64,000 bases of DNA from Sulfuriferula sp. GTDB lineage: Bacteria > Pseudomonadota > Gammaproteobacteria > Burkholderiales > Sulfuriferulaceae. Made by a program: the position numbers and the translations under genes. Under the pieces are notes generated by a model that saw only the letters and a list, made by a program, of their open reading frames with translations, did no database searches and was not told where the DNA came from. Positions 1 to 7,788 of the stretch are shown here, one piece after another. Numbering within the stretch: the stretch's first letter is position 1; every line of letters starts with the position of its first letter. Location: assembly GCA_031291235.1 (NCBI GenBank), contig JARLJL010000022.1, forward strand, positions 1 through 64,000, written 5' to 3'.

Positions 1-206
1 CCGGTAATGGGCGTTTCTGATGGGGTTGCGCCAGATTGCGTGCCGATGACTTCGCTGCCTTGCAGGGTTTCGGGGATCAACGTATCGGGGCCGTAATGAC
101 TGTCCAGCGGGGTGTGCAGGCGCATGAGGCGGTCGGTTTGACGGTTGCCGGACAAGGCGGCGGCGAGGCTGACCAGGTCGGGTAGCGATGGCGTGATCGG
201 GAGCAT
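1..206 (-). CDS. VgrG-like type VI secretion spike protein, N-terminal fragment
   Basis: The reading frame starts with ATG at 206 and runs off the left edge, leaving 68 codons. The visible part has a leucine-rich start, then RLMRLHTPL followed by a segment ending LIPETLQGSEVIG. This resembles the first strands of VgrG proteins, where a 'RLL.L.TPL' strand leads to 'LLPE.L.G.E'. VgrG forms the trimeric puncture tip of type VI secretion systems. The following Ser/Thr/Pro-rich stretch does not match the usual VgrG continuation, so the family call is tentative. No other secretion gene is visible. The 232 bp upstream (207-438) contain no gene I can support. Confidence 0.45.
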   Translation of the reverse strand, partial: MLPITPSLPDLVSLAAALSGNRQTDRLMRLHTPLDSHYGPDTLIPETLQGSEVIGTQSGATPSETPIT

Positions 207-438
207 GATTCCGGGCTTTATGTGAATGGTATGGGCAATACGGTAGCATTGCCATACAGACTTTATCTGCTGGTAGTTATGGCTGTTGTCTTGTTTTTTT
301 GTTTGTGGTAGGTGTTTTTTTGACGGTTGCAGCGTATTTAGTTTATGGGGAAAGATATGTCAGACTGGTAAATTGCGGACGGAGAGCATTTGGATTGAAT
401 TAGGTTTATCATACGGGTGACTATTCTGATCAGATAAT

Positions 439-2313
439 TTACCAGTGCAGCGCCCGATACTGCGGCGTTTTCTTGTCCTGATGCGATTGCATGCGCGCGA
501 TGATGTCGTTCAGTACGGACATGCCGTGCAGGATATACGGTCCCTTGTTGAGCATGACGCATTCGGCACGCTCGGACATGGCCGCATCGGTGATTTCCGC
601 CCGCGAGGGCAGATCCTGTTTCACCAAGCTTTCCAGTACCTGGGTAGCCCAAATCACAGGTATGTGCGCGGCCTCGCATAGCCACAGCATTTCTTCCTGG
701 ATTTCCGCCATGCGTTCGTAGCCTATTTCCACTGCCAGATCGCCGCGCGCGATCATGATGCCGAACGCGCCGCTGCCTGCGCCGCGAATGATGATTTCCG
801 GCAGATTCTTGACCGCATCGCGGGTTTCGATTTTGGCAATGATGCCCAGGTTGGCAGCGTTGCGTTGTACCAGCGCGTCGTGCAGCTGATCCAGATCGTC
901 GGCATGCTGCACGAACGACAGGCCGATGATGTCTGCATGTTGCACGGCAAAATCCAGATCGCGTTTGTCTTTTTCCGTGAGGCTGGGCAGTTTTAACGGT
1001 GTGTCAGGGAAGTTCAGGCCTTTCTGCGCGCCGATGTGTTCGCCGCTGGGCCGTACCTGGATGATGCGCAGCCAGGCGCCTTCTTCGTCGATATTTTCGA
1101 TCAGACAGCCGATACGTCCGTCGTCTATCCATACGGCATGTCCGGTCTTGATAAAGTCGAACACGGCCGGTTCGGTGCAGGAAATGCGTGCCGGTGCAAT
1201 GATGTTGCCGGCCTTGTCGCGCTGCTCAGTCTGTCCGGGCAACTGCGCGCGGGTCAATAACAGCACGTCGTGTTTCTCGACGCGGATACGCATGGGCGGT
1301 GCGCTGAAATCGCCGGTGATGGTTTTCGCGTGCTGCTGTTTGCTGCTGACGTGTTCGAGTATGGTGCCAGGGATGATATAGGCGCCGTCTTTGCAGGTTA
1401 CCGCGACTTCGGTATTCGACAGCCGCTCGTCGACGATGAATTCGCGTTTGCGTTTGCGGATATCGTGGAATTTGATTCTGTCGTCCTGCTTGAGTTTCTG
1501 CAGCCATTTAGCTGAGACGCTTAATCTTGCCGCCTGCGCCTGCTCCGATTTGCTGTTGACGGCAGGGCATCCGGGATGTCCGCTGGCGTCGAGGATGATG
1601 CGCGTTGGTTGCAGCAAATTGCCGAATTCGTCGCGTTTGATCTTGATATGCAAAATCGGCGGGCCGGCAGCGATGTCGCCGGTACGCAGCTTGGGCCCGG
1701 ACAGGTCGAACATGACCAGGCAATTGCGTCCGGTTTCCTTGATTGCCTGACGTATGTTTGCCACCATGCGTTCCCACGCTGCAGCATCATCGTGCGAGCA
1801 GTTGATGCGCGCGCAATCCATGCCCAGATCGAGCATGTCGCGCACCAGATCGTAATCGTCGGCCGCTTCGCCGGGCATGGTGACCATCAACAGCGTACCG
1901 TGCCGGTTTTGCGTTTTGGCAAACAGCCGCGTGGTGTTTTGCCGCAGCAGCATCTGATCGCGCGTCATGGCGTTGTTGATATCTGCAAGCGGATCGGCCA
2001 GCACAGCGGTATGGTTCATCATTGCCAGCGCATAATTTACCGCATCCAGCGTTGCTACCACATGGCCTTCGCAGCGGCCTAACGACGACAGTCCGATGTG
2101 CGCCAGACGGCTCTGCAGCTGGCGCAGGTCATGCCGCCGCAAACCGATGTAAGCCGCCAGATTGGCAGCACTGGGAAGGTATAGCGGATTGTGTAAATGC
2201 GGTTGCCAGCGCGCCAGCAGTTGCGTCTGTGTGTCCAGGACGCGTTCGCGTACTGTCGCAAGCTGCTGCGACAGGCTACGGATTTCGTCGACATCGATCT
2301 GTTCCTGCAACAT
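439..2313 (-). CDS. Atypical pyruvate kinase-like protein with long N-terminal extension
   Basis: A 624-residue protein related to pyruvate kinase (phosphoenolpyruvate + ADP to pyruvate + ATP). Residues 1-135 are an alpha-helical extension foreign to the classical enzyme. Core motifs then follow: CARINCSHDD (substrate loop), SGPKLRTG, IIGLSFVQ, IIAKIETRDAV (catalytic Lys), IARGDLAVEIG (metal-binding region) and ATQVLESLVKQDLPSRAEITD. The B domain is enlarged. The chain ends about 60 residues after the last motif, so the C-terminal allosteric domain of typical bacterial enzymes is absent. The usual SGETAKG segment reads LNKGPYI. Similar long enzymes occur in proteobacteria; whether this one is catalytically active is unknown. 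Confidence 0.8.
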   Translation of the reverse strand: MLQEQIDVDEIRSLSQQLATVRERVLDTQTQLLARWQPHLHNPLYLPSAANLAAYIGLRRHDLRQLQSRLAHIGLSSLGRCEGHVVATLDAVNYALAMMNHTAVLADPLADINNAMTRDQMLLRQNTTRLFAKTQNRHGTLLMVTMPGEAADDYDLVRDMLDLGMDCARINCSHDDAAAWERMVANIRQAIKETGRNCLVMFDLSGPKLRTGDIAAGPPILHIKIKRDEFGNLLQPTRIILDASGHPGCPAVNSKSEQAQAARLSVSAKWLQKLKQDDRIKFHDIRKRKREFIVDERLSNTEVAVTCKDGAYIIPGTILEHVSSKQQHAKTITGDFSAPPMRIRVEKHDVLLLTRAQLPGQTEQRDKAGNIIAPARISCTEPAVFDFIKTGHAVWIDDGRIGCLIENIDEEGAWLRIIQVRPSGEHIGAQKGLNFPDTPLKLPSLTEKDKRDLDFAVQHADIIGLSFVQHADDLDQLHDALVQRNAANLGIIAKIETRDAVKNLPEIIIRGAGSGAFGIMIARGDLAVEIGYERMAEIQEEMLWLCEAAHIPVIWATQVLESLVKQDLPSRAEITDAAMSERAECVMLNKGPYILHGMSVLNDIIARMQSHQDKKTPQYRALHW

Positions 2314-2451
2314 GGAGGGCAGCCCCGATCTTTATTATCGTTGTGGAATGACGATCAGTGTACGACTGCTTCATGAAAAGATTGTTACAAATGCCGCGAA
2401 TGCTCCTGTTATAGGCACTATTGTGCAATTTTCCCGTTGGATGGATGCATT

Positions 2452-5211
2452 TTATTGCCAGCCGTAGCGGCGTGCGTAGTGGCCTTTCATGGCCTGGGTA
2501 AGCACGGCATAGCCGGACAATATAAGCAGCAAATACGGGAAATAGCCCAGCGGCAATGCCTGTAGTTTGAAGTAATGGGCAAATGGTCCCATCACGATGA
2601 AAATGCCGAACAGCATGACGCCGATGGTCATGAATACCAGCAGACCGGCAGGCCGGCTTTGCAGGAAAGGCAGTTTGCGCGTGCGTATCATGTGCACGAT
2701 GAGAGTCTGCGATAGCAGCCCTTCCACAAACCAGCCGGACTGGAACAGGGTCTGGCTGGCGACGCTGTCGGCATGAAATGCGAACCACATGACGATAAAG
2801 GTGCTGATGTCGAAGATCGAACTAATCGGGCCGAAATAGATCATGAAGCGGCTGATGTCGCCGGGTTTCCAGTGTTGTGGCTGCTTCAGCAATTCTTCAT
2901 CGACGTTGTCGAAGGGGATGGCAATTTGCGATACGTCGTAGAGTAAATTCTGCACCAGCAAATGCAATGGCAACATGGGCAAAAACGGCAGAAACGCGCT
3001 GGCTACCAGTACCGAGAACACGTTGCCGAAGTTGGAACTGGCCGTCATCTTGATGTACTTGAGCATGTTGACGAAGGTTTTGCGGCCTTCGACCACGCCT
3101 TTTTCCAGCACCATCAGGCTTTTTTCCAGCAGAATGATGTCGGCAGCCTCTTTGGCGATATCCACCGCGGTATCGACCGAAATGCCGATATCGGCAGCGC
3201 GCAACGCCGGGGCATCATTGATGCCGTCGCCCATGAATCCGACCACATTGCCGTTGGCCTTGAGCAACCGCACGATGCGTTCCTTGTGCGCGGGCGAGAG
3301 TTTGGCGAAGACGTTATATTGTTCCACCAGCGGCGCCAGTTTGGCATCATCCAGTGCTTCGATGGCCGAGCCGAGCAGCACCCCCTGCATGGGCAGGCCG
3401 ACTTCATGGCAAATCTTGGCGGTAACCAGCTCGTTGTCGCCGGTCAGGATTTTGACGGTAATGCCGTGCGCCTGCAAAGCGGCAATGGCCGGGGCGGTGG
3501 ATTCCTTGGGCGGGTCGAGAAAGGCGATATAGCCGACCAGTATCAGGTCCGATTCGTCTGCGACACTATAAACATCCTTGGTTGGCGGCGTTTCCTTCAT
3601 CGCCACGGCAACGACGCGCAAGCCTTCCGCGTTGAGCTCCGCCGTCAGCGTATTGATTTGCTGCAATATGGCCGGTGTAAGCGGTTCGATTTGCGCGCCG
3701 TGCTGTACGCGCGTGCATATATTCAGCACTTCTTCGACTGCGCCTTTGCAGATCAGCTCATGGTGGTCTTCGCGTTCCGATACCACGACCGACATGCGCC
3801 GCCGCTGAAAATCGAACGGGATTTCGTCCACCTTGCGATAGTGCTGCACAACCTTGAGGTCGCGATGCACCTCGACGTGTTCCAGTACGGCGACGTCGAG
3901 CAGGTTTTTCAGGCCGGTCTGATAGTAGCTGTTGAGGTAGGCATAGCCGAGTACCGAATCGGATACTTCGCCGAATACGTCGGTATGGCGTGCCAGAAAT
4001 ATTTTGTCCTGTGTCAGCGTGCCCGTCTTGTCGGTGCACAGCACGTTCATGGCGCCGAAATTCTGGATCGCATCCAGACGTTTGACGATGACTTGCTTGC
4101 GCGACAGCACGACGGCGCCCTTGGCCAGCGTCGAGGTGACGATCATCGGCAGCATTTCCGGCGTCAGGCCGACTGCAACCGACATCGCAAACAGGAACGC
4201 TTCGACCCAGTCACCCTTGGTAAAGCCGTTGATCAGCAGTACTAGCGGCACCATTACGAACATGAAACGGATCAGCAGCCAGCTGACTTTGTTGACGCCG
4301 GCCTGAAATGCAGTAGGCGCGCGATCGGTAGCAGTCACGCGTTGCGCCAGTGCGCCGAAATAGGTGTGGCTGCCGGTGGCGACGACCACCGCTGTGGCCG
4401 AGCCGCTGACGACGTTGGTACCCATGAACAGGATGTTATCGAGATCCAGCGGATTGGCGGTGGCGGGATTGGCGTGGTGGGCGAATTTCTCCACAGGCAG
4501 CGATTCGCCGGTCATGGCTGCCTGACTCAGGAACAGATCCTTGGCGTTGAGTACGCGCAAATCCGCCGGGATCATGTCGCCGGCGGAAAGTATGACCAGA
4601 TCGCCCGGTACCAGTTTCTGGATCGGGAGCTCGGCACGGCTGGCAGGTTTGGGATGCAGCTCTATATTGAAATACTGGCGTGCTTCTTCGGCTGCATCCG
4701 CCGCCAGATCGCGCCGCAGTACAGTCGCGGTATTGCTGACCATGGCTTTGAGTTTGTCAGCCGCCTTGTTGGATTTGGCTTCCTGCCAGAACCGCAATAA
4801 CGTGGATAGCAGCACCATGCTGCTGATCACAATGGTGGCTTTCATGTCGTGCGTCAGATAAGACACCAGTGCCAGTAACGACAATAGCAGGTTGAACGGG
4901 TTGCGGTAGCTGTGCCACAAGTGGTACCAGCCCGATGGCGGTTTTTCGTGCTCGATTTCGTTGGCCCCGACCCGTTCGCGTATTCTGTCGGCCTGATTGG
5001 CGGTGAGCCCGTCCATATGGGTATCCAGTTCACGCAATAATGCGTCGGCGTCGGATTTGGCCGCAGCAGACAGCGTTTGCGCCAGGGACGGCGGCACTTC
5101 CTTGCTGACGCCGGTACCGGTAATCGATTCTAGTATCGTCAGGCGACGAAAATGCCGACTCATGGCGCGGGGACGCGTCATTCGTACCAGGAGTTTTTTG
5201 AACAGGTTCAT
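2452..5211 (-). CDS. mgtA: Magnesium-translocating P-type ATPase (P3B)
   Basis: A 919-residue inner-membrane ATPase that imports Mg2+ using ATP hydrolysis. The sequence shows a cytoplasmic N-terminus, a first transmembrane pair near residues 105-140, the actuator motif TGES (234-237), the P3B signature TPEMLPM (about 350) and the phosphorylation motif DKTGTLT with the acceptor aspartate at 394. The hinge GDGINDAP and a block of C-terminal membrane helices follow. Length and motif order fit MgtA/MgtB. Neighbours on the same strand are unrelated, so it is probably transcribed alone. I could not identify an Mg2+-sensing leader in the 166 bp upstream by eye. Confidence 0.95.
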   Translation of the reverse strand: MNLFKKLLVRMTRPRAMSRHFRRLTILESITGTGVSKEVPPSLAQTLSAAAKSDADALLRELDTHMDGLTANQADRIRERVGANEIEHEKPPSGWYHLWHSYRNPFNLLLSLLALVSYLTHDMKATIVISSMVLLSTLLRFWQEAKSNKAADKLKAMVSNTATVLRRDLAADAAEEARQYFNIELHPKPASRAELPIQKLVPGDLVILSAGDMIPADLRVLNAKDLFLSQAAMTGESLPVEKFAHHANPATANPLDLDNILFMGTNVVSGSATAVVVATGSHTYFGALAQRVTATDRAPTAFQAGVNKVSWLLIRFMFVMVPLVLLINGFTKGDWVEAFLFAMSVAVGLTPEMLPMIVTSTLAKGAVVLSRKQVIVKRLDAIQNFGAMNVLCTDKTGTLTQDKIFLARHTDVFGEVSDSVLGYAYLNSYYQTGLKNLLDVAVLEHVEVHRDLKVVQHYRKVDEIPFDFQRRRMSVVVSEREDHHELICKGAVEEVLNICTRVQHGAQIEPLTPAILQQINTLTAELNAEGLRVVAVAMKETPPTKDVYSVADESDLILVGYIAFLDPPKESTAPAIAALQAHGITVKILTGDNELVTAKICHEVGLPMQGVLLGSAIEALDDAKLAPLVEQYNVFAKLSPAHKERIVRLLKANGNVVGFMGDGINDAPALRAADIGISVDTAVDIAKEAADIILLEKSLMVLEKGVVEGRKTFVNMLKYIKMTASSNFGNVFSVLVASAFLPFLPMLPLHLLVQNLLYDVSQIAIPFDNVDEELLKQPQHWKPGDISRFMIYFGPISSIFDISTFIVMWFAFHADSVASQTLFQSGWFVEGLLSQTLIVHMIRTRKLPFLQSRPAGLLVFMTIGVMLFGIFIVMGPFAHYFKLQALPLGYFPYLLLILSGYAVLTQAMKGHYARRYGWQ

Positions 5212-5377
5212 CCGGCTACCTTATCCAGCTGTCAATCGGGCCGCATGATTATGCCATGGGCAGTTGTCATCAGACTGACGGCGAGTACGATACTACTCAT
5301 CGTCGAGCATGCATCATACACAGTTAATGTACGGTATAAACAGAAGAACGCAGAGGCTGAGGGAATGAAGCTTACTG

Positions 5378-6430
5378 TCAGTATCGCGCCAAAATGTCTC
5401 GTGCCAGCGCGAGCATGCCGGCTTCGCCGATATCGTTTATTTGCATACGAATTGCCTGATCGTAAGCGGGGTAATGGTGGGTGATGGAACGGGTATAAAA
5501 CGGGTCGTAGTGTTTTTCCAGCAAGGCCAGTATCAGCGTATCCCAGTCTCCGTTATTAGCCAGCGTCTGCCACTGGTTGATCTGCTCGTGTCCGTAAAGG
5601 GGAATGAGAAATGCCAGTTTGGCATTCAGACTGGCCGGGTTTTGCAGATAATGTTCGTATTCCGCTTTTAGCAAGGCGACGCGCTGTTCGCTGTCGATTT
5701 CCACGCGCAGGCATTCCGGTTCGTGCCACATGGCTGCGATCAGCGCTTCCGGTACGCGCAGTTTGCCTACTTTTTTGCTTTCCGCTTCAATGAAAACCGG
5801 CCGGGCCGGATCGAACCGGCGCAATTGCCACCACACCAGACTATCGAACATTTTCTGCGAAGGCTGATCGATATCCGGCAGATTGCCGAGGACGGAGCCG
5901 CGATGCGCGGCCAGCTGTTCCAGATCCAGCACCTGGCCGCCCAGCGTTTGCAAGGCTTGCAGCAAACGGCTTTTGCCGGAGCCGGTCAGCCCGCACACGA
6001 CTTTGAGTTTGAACTGGGCCGGCAGTACCGCCAGCTCGTCGAGTACCGTGCGTCGGTAGCTTTTGTAGCCGCCGTCCAGCTTGCCGGCGTGCCAGCCTAC
6101 CTGATTTAGGATGTGCGTCATGGCGCCGCTGCGCGTGCCGCCGCGCCAGCAATAGATGAGCGGTCGCCAGCTTTTGGGTTTGCCGGCAAAATGGCGTTCG
6201 AGATGGTCGGCGATATTGCGTGCGATCAGGGCTGCGCCGACTTTTTTGGCTTCGAAATCGGATGCCTGCTTGTACAGCGTGCCGACGACGATGCGTTCTT
6301 CATTGCTGAGTACGGGGTAATTGATTGCACCGGGTATATGGTCTTCAGCGAATTCGGCCGGTGTGCGTACGTCGATGATCTCGTCAAAATCGGCCATCTG
6401 TGCTACGGTAATAGGGGTATTTTTTCTCAA
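5378..6430 (-). CDS. selU: tRNA 2-selenouridine synthase
   Basis: Replaces sulfur by selenium in 2-thiouridine at the wobble position of Lys, Glu and Gln tRNAs, using selenophosphate. The 350 residues contain an N-terminal rhodanese domain (IIDVRTPAEF, then the active-site loop YCWRGGTRSG with the catalytic cysteine) and a C-terminal P-loop domain (GLTGSGKSRLL). The start chosen is TTG at 6430, because its residues 1-11 give the usual lead-in to the rhodanese domain. The first ATG (6397) would leave almost no lead-in. It is divergent from selD, which makes its selenium donor, with only 18 bp between the start codons. Also called mnmH or ybbB. Confidence 0.93.
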   Translation of the reverse strand: MRKNTPITVAQMADFDEIIDVRTPAEFAEDHIPGAINYPVLSNEERIVVGTLYKQASDFEAKKVGAALIARNIADHLERHFAGKPKSWRPLIYCWRGGTRSGAMTHILNQVGWHAGKLDGGYKSYRRTVLDELAVLPAQFKLKVVCGLTGSGKSRLLQALQTLGGQVLDLEQLAAHRGSVLGNLPDIDQPSQKMFDSLVWWQLRRFDPARPVFIEAESKKVGKLRVPEALIAAMWHEPECLRVEIDSEQRVALLKAEYEHYLQNPASLNAKLAFLIPLYGHEQINQWQTLANNGDWDTLILALLEKHYDPFYTRSITHHYPAYDQAIRMQINDIGEAGMLALARDILARY

Positions 6431-6448
6431 TGCGTAGCCTTGGAACTT

Positions 6449-7489
6449 ATGAACGATATTAAATTAACACAATATTCTCACGGCGGCGGCTGCGGGTGCA
6501 AAATTGCGCCGGCAGTGCTGAGCGAGATTCTGGCCAAAATGCCGCGACGGCTGGTCAGTCCGAACATGCTGGTGGGGACGGAAACCAGCGACGATGCAGC
6601 AGTATATCGTTTGAACGACAGTCAGGCCATTATTGCGACCACCGATTTCTTCATGCCGATAGTCGACGATCCTTTCGAATTCGGCCGTATTGCTGCGACC
6701 AATGCCATATCGGATATCTATGCGATGGGCGGTTATCCGATTTTTGCGCTGGCGGTCGTCGGTATGCCGATCGACAAACTGTCGGTTGAGGTGATACAGG
6801 GCATACTCGCAGGCGGCGAGTCGGTTTGCGCCGATGTAGGCATTCCCATCGCCGGCGGACATTCCATCGATTCGCCTGAGCCTATCTACGGTCTGGTTGC
6901 GCTGGGGCTGGTGCATCCCGATAAAGTGAAGCGTAACAATCAGGCGCAAGCGGGCGACGTGCTGGTGTTCGGCAAAGGTCTGGGGATAGGCATCATGAGT
7001 GCCGCGCTGAAAAAGGGCGAACTGTCGGACGAAGGCTACCGGCAGATGGTCGCCAGTACCACGCAATTGAATACACCAGGGGCAACGCTGGTCGACTTCC
7101 CCGCCGTGCATGCCATGACCGACGTGACCGGCTTTGCATTGCTCGGGCATTTGCTGGAAATATGCCGCGGTTCACATCTGGCTGCCGAAATCGATTTTGC
7201 CGCATTGCCGGTGCTGCCGGTAGCGCTGGAGCTGGCCAAAAAAGGCTATGCGCCCGGTGCGGCGGCGCGGAACTGGAAAAGTTACGGACACGATGTGGTG
7301 CTGCCGGAAGGCATGGCGGATTGGCAGAAAAACCTGCTGTGCGACCCGCAAACCAGCGGCGGTTTATTGGTAAGCTGCGCGCCGGAAGCAGTTGATAAGG
7401 TGCTTCACGTGTTCCGCGATGAGGGTTTCGATTATGCTTGTGTGATCGGCGAGCTGAAAAGCGGCGAGGCCAAAGTGACGGTGCGCTGA
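6449..7489 (+). CDS. selD: Selenide, water dikinase (selenophosphate synthetase)
   Basis: Makes selenophosphate from selenide and ATP. The ATG at 6449 gives a 346-residue protein beginning with the family lead LTQYSHGGGCGCK, matching E. coli SelD, where the glycine-rich loop holds the catalytic Cys and Lys. The active-site position is cysteine rather than selenocysteine. The AIRS-type core follows (DFFMPIVDDPFEFGRIAATNAISD; IAGGHSID; TDVTGFALLGH; DPQTSGGLL). The longer upstream-open frame is not used because it would overlap selU. No selA, selB or selC is seen, so within this window selenium use is explained only by SelU. Confidence 0.95.
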   Translation: MNDIKLTQYSHGGGCGCKIAPAVLSEILAKMPRRLVSPNMLVGTETSDDAAVYRLNDSQAIIATTDFFMPIVDDPFEFGRIAATNAISDIYAMGGYPIFALAVVGMPIDKLSVEVIQGILAGGESVCADVGIPIAGGHSIDSPEPIYGLVALGLVHPDKVKRNNQAQAGDVLVFGKGLGIGIMSAALKKGELSDEGYRQMVASTTQLNTPGATLVDFPAVHAMTDVTGFALLGHLLEICRGSHLAAEIDFAALPVLPVALELAKKGYAPGAAARNWKSYGHDVVLPEGMADWQKNLLCDPQTSGGLLVSCAPEAVDKVLHVFRDEGFDYACVIGELKSGEAKVTVR

Positions 7490-7507
7490 ATCCGGTAATC
7501 GTATAAA

Positions 7508-7537
7508 CGGCTGTCCGCAAGGGCAGCTGTTCTTTGT
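7508..7537 (+). terminator. Rho-independent terminator after selD
   Basis: A GGCTGTCC / GGGCAGCT stem with a GCAA loop (one G-U pair) is followed by a T-rich run about 20 bases after the selD stop codon. The rest of the gap up to 7788 holds no gene that I can support. Confidence 0.6.
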
Positions 7538-7788
7538 TGTTCATTTTCCTGCGCAATGCTCATTGCGCAATCTCACGTATTTCCGATTTGATTCCTGTCG
7601 CTCCCGGCGTAGATCCGGCGGGGGAGTCATTGCATTGCTGCCTGTGATATTTTCCAGATTGCTTAGTTCAGTTTGATGTCCTATGATGGTGCATAAGTTG
7701 ACTAAAACACTATGGTATTTGAGACTGCCTTCGAGTAAATAGAAAAAGTAAGCGTAGGCCGTTAATAATCAAAATAAGGTTGTTATCC

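Noticed and set aside
2962..4245. Long open frame of 427 codons on the plus strand inside mgtA
   Set aside because: It is the antisense shadow of a clear P-type ATPase; the composition is His/Gln/Arg-rich with no domain, as expected from the reverse strand of a coding region.
6113..6448. N-terminal extension of selD
   Set aside because: It lies over the selU coding sequence on the other strand; SelD homology begins at ATG 6449.
7619..7634. GG-N10-GC match upstream of the Cache/PAS kinase gene
   Set aside because: Only the GG and TTGCA parts fit, the other -24 positions do not, and it is about 150 bp from the start codon.
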